A DNA stretch of 64,000 nucleotides from Isoperla grammatica (taxonomy: Eukaryota; Arthropoda; Insecta; Plecoptera; Perlodidae), in contig OX246739.1 in the NCBI GenBank assembly GCA_945910005.1, positions 35,784,608 through 35,848,607 of the forward strand, read 5' to 3'. A model generated the notes under the pieces. That model was not told the origin of the DNA. It was given only the letters and a program-made list of their open reading frames with translations, and ran no database searches. Positions 25,620 to 37,300 of the stretch are shown one piece after another. How positions within the stretch are numbered: position 1 is the stretch's first letter; every line of letters starts with the position of its first letter. The position numbers were made by a program, and so were the translations under genes.

Positions 25620-25950
25620 ACGGACTGTTCGCAGCGCAGTTCGTGCTGCGTGGAATGTGTGATTACAAGTGCCGAATATATGTTGAATGTGGAATGATAG
25701 GAATGCGGAATATGGTCAATGGAATGTGGCATGAGTAGTGTACAATGTGGAATGCGGATGTGGACGCAGACATGCGGAGTACAAAATGTACGGAATTTGA
25801 AATCCAAAAAGTGGAATGTGGAATAAACAGACGTGGGTATTGGTAATGATTAGTGTAGAAAGAAGTGAAATGTGAATGTGGGAATGTGGATTATACATAA
25901 ATGTGTGGAATGTTAATGTGGAACGTGGAATGATGAACATACTAGTGGAA
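25620..25950 (+). repeat. Degenerate GGAATG-rich tandem repeat
   Basis: GGAATGTGGAATG-like words recur about every 10-15 bases for 300 bp with much decay. The composition is strongly strand-biased (G/A/T on plus, few C). It recalls GGAAT-type satellite DNA, but I infer no relationship. Confidence 0.6.
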
Positions 25951-26175
25951 TGGAATATTATTGGTAAACGAATATTTTAAGTAATCTCATTAGCTTCCTG
26001 TTTCCAAAGTTTTGATTGTATGTGTGCTTCCACTAAATGTTCGCTCACTCGTGAACTGATCCTTGAGAACATATTAAAGCCACCCTATTAGGTAATTAAG
26101 TTCTTGAATATGTTGACGTGGCTTCACACATCACGGAGCCACGGATCAATCTCACAGCAATGTTGATATTATTAG

Positions 26176-26240
26176 GAAGCCACGCAAGGTCTACTTGATC
26201 TCCGCTAGGCGGAAATCAAGCAGACCTTGAAGCCACGCAA
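26176..26240. repeat. 20-bp hairpin flanked by 12-bp direct repeats
   Basis: Bases 26,186-26,205 and 26,209-26,228 are inverted copies (18 of 20 pair) with a TAG loop. The hairpin is bracketed by the direct repeat GAAGCCACGCAA (26,176-26,187 and 26,229-26,240). It could be a small fold-back insertion with a target duplication, or a structured RNA. Confidence 0.75.
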
Positions 26241-26285
26241 AAGCAAAAGCTAAGCTGCGTTCACCAATAAACTTCATGTAAAGCT

Positions 26286-26569
26286 CGGTTTACATACTTA
26301 TTTTTACATACTTATTTTTTGGAGATTGAAGGTTTAAGGTTTAACAAAATCAAATCCAGCCAAAAGCATTATAGAGTTTACACACTTTCCTAAGGTTTAC
26401 GATTTAAGGAAAGTAAACCACATAGCAACGTTAGCTGTTATACCTAAAATTCTTTGCCCAGCCAATGAGAGGCGGTGTTTTATGAATCCGGCCAATGGTA
26501 GCGATCGTATGTAAAACAATTAGGAAAATAAAATCTTAAACCTTAAATCTTAAATAAGTATGTAAACCG
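26286..26569. mobile_element. MITE with CGGTTTACATACTTATTT termini
   Basis: About 284 bp with terminal inverted repeats CGGTTTACATACTTATTT at the left and its complement at the right. A second inverted block follows inside (AAGGTTTAAGGTTT versus AAACCTTAAATCTT). No ORF. Target duplication not resolved. Confidence 0.7.
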
Positions 26570-26674
26570 GCCATTAGTAATTTTCATGTTACACTCAAAG
26601 AATTCTAAAAATACAAAATACACACATTTGGGAGCCATCTTTATATTGGCATGATTAAAAGAACACTTAAAAAA

Positions 26675-26760
26675 GTGTGGCTCATTGGTGTTGTGGATTT
26701 ATTCCTGCTTCCAATCCAGAAAGTCAAGGGTGCAATTCCCGGTTCGTACAGTGTTTTGTT
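26675..26760 (+). repeat. tRNA-derived SINE head
   Basis: GTGTGGCTCATTGGTG resembles an A box, followed about 50 bases on by GGTGCAATTCCCGGTTCG, a B-box-like segment. No acceptor stem is formed. Confidence 0.4.
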
Positions 26761-28639
26761 TTTAGCTTTGGGAATGTATTTAAAATCTCTGTTTTGTAAT
26801 GGTGTATGTATATAAACTGTGACTTTGGAGCCGACATAATATGTCAACGCACATAATAAACTGTATAAATGTTCCCCACTGCAAATCGGTTGTTGAAATC
26901 AAGTGGGTAAACAATAAATATAAAGGTTTTTGATTTGTTGTTATTTATTTATTTAAACATGTCAACTGTCACGTTAACGACAAAGCGACTAAGGACCAGA
27001 CAGACAATATTGAACCTTTATTACGCCCGTAGCCCATCAAGCAATTCCATTATCATTGCCAACATAGTTGCTTTACTATGATTGCCTATTAGCATAGCAA
27101 TTGAGTATTTGCATAGGAAATGTTCAGACCAACAGTTTGGAATGTCGCCGCAAGTGCGACGTAGGGATGATCAATTCATCCCCTTTGATTTTAGCTTTCA
27201 GTTCAGCCGACCGGAAGCCGTAGCTTTGAGAGTCAAAGTGCGGGCGGGAGATTTAAGTAAGTCTTTAGAAGCTTTCAAAGTATGTTTTTCAAGCGCCACT
27301 GCTTGTGTTGCACTGCACGCCCTGTTTGCTTCACTTTACTTTACACTCTGCGCTTTTCGTTGCTCCTCTACAACATCGTGATAATAAACGACAGCTTTCA
27401 AAACGTTAAACAGAAATGTATGTTTGTATAGTGTGTATACGTAGATGTGACAGCAACTTTCATAACTCGGTAATTCTTCTAAAGGATCGAGTTCTTTGAC
27501 GACTGCCGTGAACAATTATGAAAACGCCAGTTTTGCGTGGTTTTATAATTTTAGACGGTCATTCTCTTCCTCTAAGTAGGCCTTGTATTTTGACTTTTAG
27601 CTAAATATATCGTTGGTTTACTGCGAAAAGTTACTAGGCCTAAGTCCAAATTTACTGTTTTAAGTTACGGATATTTTAAGTTGGATTAAATCAATAGTAA
27701 AATCCAATTAATACCAATGTAAAATTTGAAAACCTACTATAATTCAAATCCCCAGCTTCACTCTATGAGAATACGTATTTTATAACAGCAAAAAACTGAT
27801 GTCTTTTTACTAGCCTAAACAATCATTTTCCATTTAAAAAAGGACATAATATCCAACAAAACGTTAAATTTTGATACGTTTTAATTTTTCTTCTGAAATG
27901 TGATATTATTCTAAAATTGAGTAATTATAGAGGGTTCCTCCACAAGATTAGGAACCCGGCACCTCCACCAAGTGACGTCAAAATCTTGTTCCTGAGAATG
28001 AATTACTGATTGACTACCCACTCAGTTTCAATAACTTATTTTAATCGTGTCAATCAATTAACGTTGTAATTATTTTTTTTCTGCAGTGGATTCATGTACA
28101 TTTGTTTCCTTGGTTTATTCGGACAGGAATTTACATGAATTAATATTTTACAATATGTTTCCGGCCATCCCCTTAGTACACAAGCGACTTTAACTCGGAG
28201 CTTTTCTGTTTTTATTTTATTTTAAAAGCTCTTTTTGCTTAACTAATCACCTAATCGGGCGCAATTAGCAAAACCCATTAAACCTTTGAGCGGGATTATC
28301 AGCCATCAAAAATGTTTTTTGTTTTTTACAGTTTTTACTCTTTTTTACTCTTCTACGCACAAAATGAAATTTTTATGCATTGTATTTTCCATAAATATTT
28401 AGAGAACTTTACTCGAAGTTCCGTCGGAAACTTTCGAAAAGCGTTATAGGAAGAAGTGCGGTGGCAAAATACGTTTTTCATCGGAGAATGGAAACTTTCT
28501 CACGACACAAATCTTAAAAGTCGTCGCTTTATTCGACGAGAAACCTGTCAATACGAATTTCACATTAATAGTTTGCTAAGTGTTTAGTGACGTTAACTAA
28601 ACTGCACAGAGGACTATTTATAAAAGTACTTACGTATTT

Positions 28640-28790
28640 ATTTTTTGTTTTACGTCTTTTTATTGCAAATCTGAGACGACGTTGGATGATGGATAAAGAT
28701 GGACGGTTACGAAAACCCATGACTAATGCGAGATTCGAACCCACGTGCTTTTGGTTTAAAACGTGACCTCTAATCGAGCAGAATTTAATT
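28640..28790 (-). repeat. tRNA-derived SINE, minus strand
   Basis: On the minus strand a GTGGGTTCGAATCTCGCAT B box is preceded by an AGAGGTCACG stretch and followed by a non-tRNA tail. The B-box neighbourhood (CACGTGGGTTCGAATC) resembles the repeat at 8,940. Confidence 0.45.
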
Positions 28791-29490
28791 AAAACTGAAG
28801 AGAGAGGTTTGAAATGGACGTTTACTTCATTTTCTACACAAAAGTTCAAATTAACAGTGTATACATTCTGACCTTTTTAAAAGCCTAATAATATATGAGT
28901 GAACTTCTTTACAAATTGCAACATCGTTGTACTACTCTTATTTTACTGTCGAATAAAGTTGCTAACAGGTTATACAAGCAATTGCTTCACTAACAAGAAA
29001 GGTGGAACAAATTTAATTTTGTGCACACCATATTATATAAGCTATAAACTAACAGAGAGTAGAACTGAAGATTTGTTTTATTATGTTCTTTATTTTATGA
29101 AATATTCGGACAATTTTAAAATGTTTTTACAGTTTTCGATGTACGAATTCATTCTTCCATTGGTACAAAAAATATTTTCATAAAGCTGAATGAAAAAATA
29201 TTATGTAAACCAAGAACTGTCACCTATATATTTTCAAAAATATATATCTAAAACAAACTCTATACGCTTAGTTTTTGCATCCAGACTAGATACAATGTAA
29301 ATTAGTTCACAACGCAATGTCAAGAGTGATGCGCTGCCAAAATGTATGTATAAAAGAGTTTTGAACATTTTTGGTAAGACCCTCACTAAACTACATTATC
29401 TATATGTTCATTTCTGTGGATTTAACAAAAATCCACAGATTGTCAATAAAATTAATTTTTCAAATATTCCCAATAAGAAGATTCATATCA

Positions 29491-30157
29491 TAGTGTAGTG
29501 GATTAGACGAATCATTCGGGGTTTTGTGATAGAAGCGTGAATTTTTGATCAAATACTCAGAAAAATATTCTAATCAATCTGCCCAGAGGAGGCCTCAAAA
29601 AAGTCTACTAGTTTAGGGGCTGGGAGGGGTCAAAAATGGGGGGTGGAGGGGACGTAAAAAAAATAACGAGCCACCAAATATGATCAGTACATACCCAAAT
29701 TTTCAAATCTAGTAGCTTAAAGTCTATTCTATAAAGAAAAAAATCGAAATATGATCTTACGGCACAACTTCATCAGATAATGTGACCTTTGACCTTAAGT
29801 CACTAATTTTTCTAATCTGTATGAAAATGTATCGTGTGACCACTCGTTGTGTCAAAAATTATCTCTAGAACACAAATTAAACGTCAATATATGTTTTATA
29901 GTTGGTAGGGTCAAATAACATTGTGACCTTTGACCTATTTATTGAGAATAAATGCCCGCGTTCTGGTGTTGGGGGTTTACATGCTTTAAAGTATAGATCT
30001 CTCACGTACAAGTCTTGCGTGGAAAGCATGGTTAAAAACATATACCAAAAAAGTACCCTTAGTTGTCGATGGGGTGGCTTAGTTCGACCTTGATCTCAAT
30101 AATGTTACATGTAATAGCGGCCTTTTTTATAGCTTGTGACTTCTTATTGGAAAGGTA
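29491..30157 (+). repeat. Left arm of a large inverted repeat
   Basis: It begins TAGTGTAGTGGATTAGA. It matches the reverse complement of the right arm (33,547 down to about 32,610) in order along its whole length, including CATTCGGGGTTTTGTGATAG, GTGACCTTTGACCT (twice), GAGTGGTCACAC-like and CTTGTGACT blocks. Similarity is roughly 80% by eye with small gaps. The arm lacks the 250-bp MITE found in the right arm, so it preserves the empty site. Confidence 0.85.
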
Positions 30158-30189
30158 TAGATGACTTGGATACATTTCCTTTACTTATT

Positions 30190-30505
30190 CCCTTTAATAA
30201 TTACATGTAATCCTGAAAACCTACGACACTTCCCACCTTCCCAAGAACTGCTACCTTATCGTAGTGGGCAGGTTTGCTTGTTTTGGTGATCCCGAGAGCT
30301 ATGGCGGCGGAAGCGTATATTATATTTGTGGTCTAGGGCCACCTTAGCCAGACAGTTTGAGGTAGAGACGCCACATGAAAGGCAGTCCACGTCCTCCCAT
30401 TTCCCTTTTCCACCCCTTTACGAGTCAGGTGTCCCTTTTCTCCAACCACCCCCAGACGTCATATGACCTTGTTATCGAGTACGTCGTTAAACAACAAATA
30501 AACCA
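30190..30505 (-). repeat. SINE-like repeat, ACGACGTACTC family, minus strand
   Basis: In reverse complement it begins near AACGACGTACTCGATAACAAGGTCATATGACGTC and aligns with 24,510-24,745 through the GACTGCCTTTC and ATACGCTTCCG blocks. It lies inside the inverted-arm structure, so it inserted after that structure arose or was carried with it. Confidence 0.65.
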
Positions 30506-30677
30506 TACAATAATTCCCAAGCTCTAAACTTGCGATTGAAAAATTGTTGCTTGCTAATTGGACAATTTCAAAATGCAGAAATGATGAGTATTTTTGAAAT
30601 AATACTAAAAAAGATATGCAAACAAGACATTACTGGAAAATTGTAATTAATACGATAATAGCATTGATTTTCTTTAT

Positions 30678-31790
30678 TTACTCGTTACATTCGCCCCTGC
30701 ACTTGCACGAAGCACAGCATGATTGTCCACTTATGACATGTGCATTGACCTTCAAGGCAATCGTTTTTACATTTAGGCTACAAACAACCACTTCGTTACA
30801 TGAGTGCATTGCGTCAGGAAGGGTAGTCCATTTGGATTCCCACACATCAGACGCGTCTTTACACCATCTCCAGATAGCAGGACTAGGATGTTTTGGGAAA
30901 GAGATGGCTGATAATCCCCAAACCAACCCAGCCTGGAACACAGCACGTAGAATATGTTGATGTAGTGCATCTTGAGTTGGAGGCAAGCTCTCCATTGGCC
31001 TTCCTTTCTGCGTGAACAACTCCTTACGTCATTCATTCACGGTTGCACAGTCACTGGTTCGATCAAAGAGTAGAATAATAATTGTCTCCAACAACCCTAA
31101 GATGTAATCGTGCACTTTCTCTACAGGCCTTGAAAGAACTTTGAATACATCAGTGACTTCTGGCAATACAGTCCATGTTTTCGAGGGTGATTTCTTCCCT
31201 TTACTTGCGAAGGATGAGCATGTATCACAACCAGTAAAAGCTTGAAAGAAGGGAGCGCTGCAGATTTTTCTGGTCCAAGTGTTCGGGCAATCGAGTGTGC
31301 TGCTATAATTCGTACATTGCTGCCTACCCCAAATTGTACCCACACCTTCTTTTCTGTAAGGTTATTAGCTGCGGCAATGCAAAGTACAACAACATCCGAG
31401 TCTACCGTGCGTATCAGAACTTCATTCTTCTCATTGAGTACATAGTACAAATGTAAGATGAGTCTTGTGTCTGCTTCCTCGTGGTTGCAGGGTGCAACAG
31501 CTTTCAAACACACACTGTCGTCATTGCACAGAGCATCTTCTCCCTTAGTGACAACTACTAATCCAATTGATGTATTGATCTTAAGAACAAATTCACACAA
31601 CATGTTGAATAGTTCTGATTTATTTTCGTTTGTTCGAAGGAACTCTTGCCAGCTGTTTGGTAATGTGTTAGACGCATCAACGCGTCTTCTGATTCCCATA
31701 CCTCTTTTGTTTCTGGTATGCGATCGAAAACTTCCACAAATGCATCTATTGGTGAATTACTGATGAAAGGCCACCGCTCATGTGGCATAC
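30678..31790 (-). pseudogene. PIN/FEN1-like nuclease-fold protein with Cys-rich tail, frameshifted
   Basis: Three overlapping minus-strand frames line up in order as one protein. An N-terminal piece is at 31,558-31,788. A middle piece (31,121-31,699) has GIRRRVDASNTLPNSWQEF, then CNHEEADTRLILH, then RTVDSDVVVL. The continuation (31,029-31,343) has AFTGCDTCSSF and DRTSDCATVNE. A C-terminal piece (30,678-31,019) has FTQKGR, PPTQDAL, WTTLPDA and a closing CCASCKCRGEC cluster. Acidic motifs SDVVVL and GCDT suggest a PIN/FEN1-like fold (inference). I know this as a widespread uncharacterised invertebrate family, often multicopy. Frameshifts near 31,735, 31,240 and 31,025 make this copy dead as it stands. 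Confidence 0.7.
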
Positions 31791-31988
31791 AGAACGCTCT
31801 TCAAAGCTTCACATAACGTGTTAATCTTTCCACTCCCGACTGGGGCAGGGGTATCCAGTTACAAAAATCACACATAATTACATTTAATTATACATACATA
31901 CACACAATCTACGCGTGTCAATCATTGTCAAATTAAATTGCAACAAATTTTCACTTACTTCTTCTTCTCAAATGCCCACATTTGGCTG

Positions 31989-32522
31989 TTATGCCATCAT
32001 GCTGGATCTGGTCAACCAGTAGAGACACGCTTCTTTCTCCACCCTCTTCATGCCGCTCGGCATTGCGTCACGTTCCCCTGCCAGTTTTGGACATACAAAC
32101 AGGTGGCTCCTATCCTGCTCCCCATTTCCACACAGCTTGCAGGTACTCGTCTCAAACACCCCTATTCGGTGGAGATGCTTCCCTAGAAGATCGTGTTGCG
32201 TTTTTAGCCTGAACTGGGCCGTTTCAATTTGCCGTGGAAGATGGTTGGTGGGCCTTTTTGAACTCATGGTTTATTCCTGCCATGGCTTGTTTCTACCTTT
32301 CTCTACCCAGTCCTGCCTGATCTTCTTAGTGGCTGCAGCATTTAAATGTGCTTTCATAGACTCGAGGGTTAAAGGTTTTGGCAGTTGCGGCATTCTGGCT
32401 CCTGTTTTGGCCAGATAGTCGGCCTTATCGTTTCCGTATATGCTGCAGTGTGATGGTATCCATTGTAGAGTTATCAGTTTGTTTTTATTTTGTAGTCTTA
32501 GAATTTGTAGTTTAGATTTCAC
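31989..32522 (-). pseudogene. Non-LTR retrotransposon C-terminus: RNase H and zinc-knuckle relic
   Basis: Two pieces in the same frame are separated by one in-frame TAA (32,271-32,273). The first has LQWIPSHCSIYGNDKADYLAK, the RNase H C-terminal motif found in Jockey/I/R1-like LINEs. The second has RLKTQHDLLGKHLHRIG and a CKLCGNGEQDRSHLFVC finger typical of the extreme C-terminus of arthropod LINE ORF2. Upstream RT is missing, so it is a 5'-truncated copy inactivated by the stop. Confidence 0.75.
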
Positions 32523-32609
32523 TTACAAATTGCAAGCTTTTGTTAACTTTTCAGGATTATAGTAAATTATTAAAAATAAATGAATATATAAAACCTATGA
32601 AAATTACCA

Positions 32610-33547
32610 TTACCTTTTCAACGAGTAGTCACAAGCTATAGAAGAGGCTTTAGGCCTAATTCAATTAAATGAAACATTGAGGTCAAGGTCAAACTAAAAC
32701 CACCCCATCAATAACTGAGAGCATCTTTATGCAAACTTTTATGACCATGCTTTCCACACAATAATTTTACATACGATTTATGCATTTTGAAACAAGTATC
32801 AACTAAACACCAGGGCCCAGATTCACAAAGGTGCCTAAGTGCTAAGACGTCCTAGTTTAGGCAAATCTTAGTGATATAAATCACCAATATGTCATTCTGC
32901 AATGTTATAAACATCAAATATAGTAAAATATGAACAATTTAACTAATAATACTTGATTTGTGAATGTGTATTAATACCTAGACATGATTTATCTTGATTT
33001 ATCTAGCTAGGATTTGCCTAACTTAGGACAACTTAGAGTTACGCATCTTTGTGAATCCAGGCCCAGGACGCGGGCATTTATTCTTAGCTAACAGGTCAAA
33101 GGTCACGATATAACTTGACCAAATACATAGCAAAACATATATTGACCCTTAATTTGTATTCTAGAGATAATTTATGAAACAACGAGTGGTCACAAGGTAC
33201 ACTTCCTCAAATATTAAAAAACTTATTGACTTCAGGTCAAAGGTCACATTATCAGTCAAGAATGATAAGTTGGATCATATTTCAATTTTTTTAAAATAGA
33301 ATTGACATTTAGCTACCCTATTTATAAATTTGGGTGTATTATGATCACAGTTGGTGGAAGATTCTTTTTTTAACTTCCTCTCCACCCCCATTGTTTGACC
33401 CCTCACAGCCCCTAAACCAGTGAACTTTTTTTAGGCCTCCTCTTGGCAGTTTGATTAGAATATTTTTCTGAGTATTTGATAAAAAATTCACGCTTCTATC
33501 ACAAAACCCCGAATGTGTCCCGTATTTTGCTCTAATCCACTACACTA
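32610..33547 (-). repeat. Right arm of the large inverted repeat, interrupted by a MITE
   Basis: Its reverse complement is collinear with 29,491-30,157. It is longer only because of the 250-bp insertion at 32,814-33,063. Without it the arm is about 685 bp. Confidence 0.85.
32811..33066. mobile_element. 250-bp MITE, GGCCYRGATTCAC termini, CAG target duplication
   Basis: The element at 32,814-33,063 has inverted termini GGCCCAGATTCACAAAG and GGCCTGGATTCACAAAG, and the inverted similarity continues about 60 bp inward. CAG flanks it on both sides. The left arm (around 29,955-29,970) preserves the uninterrupted sequence, which confirms the boundaries. A 3-bp duplication with GGCC ends is reminiscent of PIF/Harbinger-type elements, but the usual TWA target is not seen. 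Confidence 0.85.
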
Positions 33548-34204
33548 TCACTCATACGTGTATGGACTACATAATATTGGGGTTCTAAAAGGTGAGTCAA
33601 TAGGTTAAATTGTGAGCAGAATGGTTTGCTGAGCTTGGTGGTGCAACGAGGGAGGGGAGGGGGAGGGGAATGTTGTCAGCGTGTACGTAATTAGGGGGGG
33701 GGGTTCGTATGGGCCAGAGAGCAGACCAGTAAATAAATAGCTGATGTTTGCCAGTATCCGTTTACATACGTATTCCGTGTAAACATAGGAACGTTTATTA
33801 TGGAACATAATTAAAATAAAACAATGTTTAATGAAATGATAACAGCCCCGAGTTGCATTCGATGTGGTGTGGACAACTGTTTTCGAGCCAACAGTCGGAA
33901 AACATTTCAACTTAAAAAAAACATCAAGTTCTGGTAAATATGAATACGTTACTTTCGTAAATATCGTGACTTTTGTGTTATCCCATTAAATTTCCATCAA
34001 AACGAAAATATTAACCATTTGAATTCGGCACTGAATAGTCGTTACTCTCGCAAATACGCGAAATGAATTAAATGTGAATTAGATTAACATTTAGATTTAA
34101 AACGTCTTAAATTTGGATGAAATCAGACAATGTCAACGGCGTTTCGAATGTCGGCCCACTTATTTGTTACGCTTGCAAAACTCGTGCCAGTGTAGCCTAT
34201 GTTG

Positions 34205-34300
34205 ATTTGGCGCGGATTGTACAGTTGTGAAATCGCGGTTCGAACCTCGATACAAGAATAGATTTGCATCTGTATCGTCCTCCCACTCAACTGTTTATCT
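34205..34300 (+). repeat. Possible tRNA-like SINE head
   Basis: TTTGGCGCGGATTG followed by CGGTTCGAACCTCG (a good B box) about 25 bases later. The spacing is short for a tRNA, so the call is weak. Confidence 0.3.
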
Positions 34301-37300
34301 GCATACGCATTTAAGCCTATAAGCCATAATGACCATGTTCAAAACATAATTAACCCGTTTGTTAACAATTACAAGTATGTAATAGTAGTCTAAAAATTGC
34401 CTCAACACCGTAGTAGGGTTCCGGAATAGCCTCTCACTTTAATAAAACCTAGAACTGGTTTCTATGATAATGTTGCGAAGAGCAATTCAAAAAAAATGTA
34501 CTCGAAACAAAACCAAACAAACAAATTATCAAAATACAAAGTTAATAATCGTAAACGTAGAGGATTCTACACATTATATCTACTTTTTTAACGAATTAAA
34601 ATTTAAGTTAATACCCTAAATTAAAATGAAAGCGGAATAAGGCAAAGAGTGCGCGGTGCGTATCTATAGTTATAATCCAACGGCAACGATACAACGATAA
34701 ACGTGTTGTAGGCTTTCGCGGCCCTATAATCTTCACTATATCTCAATGGGCTGTCTGGATACGACGCGTCGATTACCACAAATTAAAACATGACGTTCGG
34801 GCTAATCGCATAGTCCATCTTCAGAGTAATACTTGCAGGGACACAGTCAACTCGAGCCAGCTCTTCCCAACGACTGGCACACCCCACACTGCTGTGTATA
34901 ATTCCGAAACCTAATTTTTAAATTTGTGACAAGCGTCGGTCGCACTTTGCGTTAGAAAGCTCAAATATAGTGCGCTGTGTTCCTGCAGCATCTGCTGGTT
35001 TTGTGCATAGTTATGTTTCAAGAAGTACAAATATCAGAATTTTGTAAAACGTTTTACAACAAGATGAAGGCAATTGTTTAGGTGTCTGAGTAGACCTAAC
35101 TGGTAAATCATGTTTTTATTGTTTGTTTCATGTTGAACTTAACGTGACGCCTTAATCTTGTTTTGAAACGTGACACTTGTCTTACACGCCACCATCTCAT
35201 TAACCTCCAACCGTTATAGTTTAGATACCTACTCAAAGCTCGAACTACATGGAGCTATATTGTTATTGTTATGTTGCGTAGGCCTACACATGCTTGCTAT
35301 AGAGTAGGCTATACAAAGCAGACATAGCTCAGGCTTTACGTCTCATGTTTTGGTGACGTCACTAATCGAGATGATCCCTACGTTATACAGTGAGCAGATG
35401 ATTGGAATATAATAGCAAACATTTCGAATACAAAAATACTTACGCCATTTTGTTTTGGTTTGAATGTGCGCCAATCAAAGATAGCGGATATGTCATTCGA
35501 TCAGTTAAAAGATAAACTAAGATTTCGATACGTGTACATTTTGATTAAAAAGATTGAAAATCTTTTTTTTTAATCATGAAAATGCTTTTTTTTTTGGGGG
35601 GGGGGGGCATATTATATTTTAATTATTTTCATATTATTATTATATTATATTATATTTCATATTTTATTTCAACCATATTTTTTTATTTTATTTGGTGGGT
35701 GATGTTTTTTATTAATAATTCATATGTCGGAGCTTGTATTTGTATATTCTTAGAAGCTGTCCAACATTTTAGATACATATAGGTCCCAGACGACGACACG
35801 AACACCAACTGCTAAAAATGAGCTCCTGTGCAGTCTTAAGATACGAGAACCCCTCCCTAAGAGCTGAAAACTCTTTCCCCTGCGGCAAAAAGAGCAGGCA
35901 GGCTTATAGTTAACATAATGTGACGCTTAGCATAACTCAATAAGACGTGTCTTACTTAAAGTAACGTGCTAGTTAAGTATCCCCAATGCAATAAGGCTTA
36001 CCTTACCCAACGCAGCGGATTCAATAACTCCATTAGGCTTATCCATGTGAATGGTGTTAATATATCAGCGGTAATTCAACGTTACTTTGTAACCTACAGG
36101 TGAACGTATTACGTGGCGTGATGTGCAACGACATCAAACATGACAATCAAGTGAATGTGATGTGAGACAAGAATTAGCCAGGGTGTAGATTCCTTAGTTC
36201 GCATAACATGTTCTAAAATTCAACAAACGGGAAATAACTCCCAGCAAACATAATTTCCGTTCCCCAAACGTAAAGAGAATCACACTTTGAGATTCTACCA
36301 AAAGAATAATATTGTTTCGTTGTAATGGTTTTGAAAGGAGACCTAGATGACATCTTAAATATTCTGAAAATGTAAGTCATCAAGAAGTCTGCTCTCCAAG
36401 AGCCCTCCACAAGTTTTAAAGATCGTTTATTTAATTAGTAATTGTTGCCAATGTTTGTTTTAATGATATAAGCAACTGAAATGTAGAAATATTTAGAAAA
36501 ACTGGTCGGAATTCAAATTAAATTTAGTAAATAAAAAAATATATAGGTATCTACGCATGGAACGGTCCAAATCGAGTAGGTATTTAAAAGAAGTATTGAA
36601 AAATAAATGTTACAGTTCATAGAATGTTGTAACATTTACGTTCCTATTTCTTCGAGAGACAGACATAAAACTCAAGTTCCTTGAAATGCAACTAGTTTCT
36701 CTTCAGCTAAGCAGCAGAGGAATTCGCAAATAAACGAGGCCATAAGAGTCTCTTATCTGGCGCGAGTTAAACAAAGAGCCAAGATTCGGACACAACGCCA
36801 GACTTGTAAATCCTCTACAAGGTTTACTATCTACTACTTCTAACTAATGAACAACTAAATCTTCGCCTACACACAAAGGAACGTGGATTTAAATATGTTT
36901 TAACCATTTTATTCATTGCTGTAAAGTTAGTGCAAAATTTGCTAGTTTATTGTGACAAACTTATATTATGAAACTATCAAAACGACAAAGTCTAATTTTC
37001 CATATTATTAATTTGTTAATTCGTTATAGTAACTCACTATCAGATTAATTACAATACATTCGTTATAGCTGTTGCCCAATTCGTTAGGATATTTTTTTAG
37101 TCTCGTTCATTGAGAACATTTTAAGTGGCATTAATTTTAATTATGTTTTACAGTGAACATCAAAAATGCTCTTATGGAATTATGTAAAAAAAACTTCATT
37201 AATCCATTAAGGGATTGGCTATAATGGTATTTCTGAAACCTTCAACTTTCTCTAAAGTTGGAAAGTAGTATTTTAGCTGATAAAACTAAAACAAGAACCT

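Larger units (their letters stand above)
26570..29490. other. Intergenic, two SINE heads, no supported gene
   Basis: Holds tRNA-like repeats at 26,675 and 28,640. The stretch 28,170-28,330 contains clustered homeodomain-like ATTA words (see findings). Nothing coding is recognised. Confidence 0.4.
29491..33547 (-). mobile_element. ~4-kb structure with ~0.67-kb inverted arms enclosing a PIN-like gene relic
   Basis: Two long inverted arms end in the same TAGTGTAGTGGATTAGA sequence and enclose 2.45 kb. That interior holds, on the minus strand, a LINE RNase H relic, a frameshifted PIN-like/Cys-rich protein gene and a SINE-like repeat. The outer ends are abutted by TCA on both sides (29,488-29,490 and 33,548-33,550), a possible 3-bp target duplication, although a TA duplication is equally readable. 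I infer a decayed DNA transposon or fold-back element. Two unrelated inverted repeats flanking a gene cannot be excluded. Confidence 0.55.
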
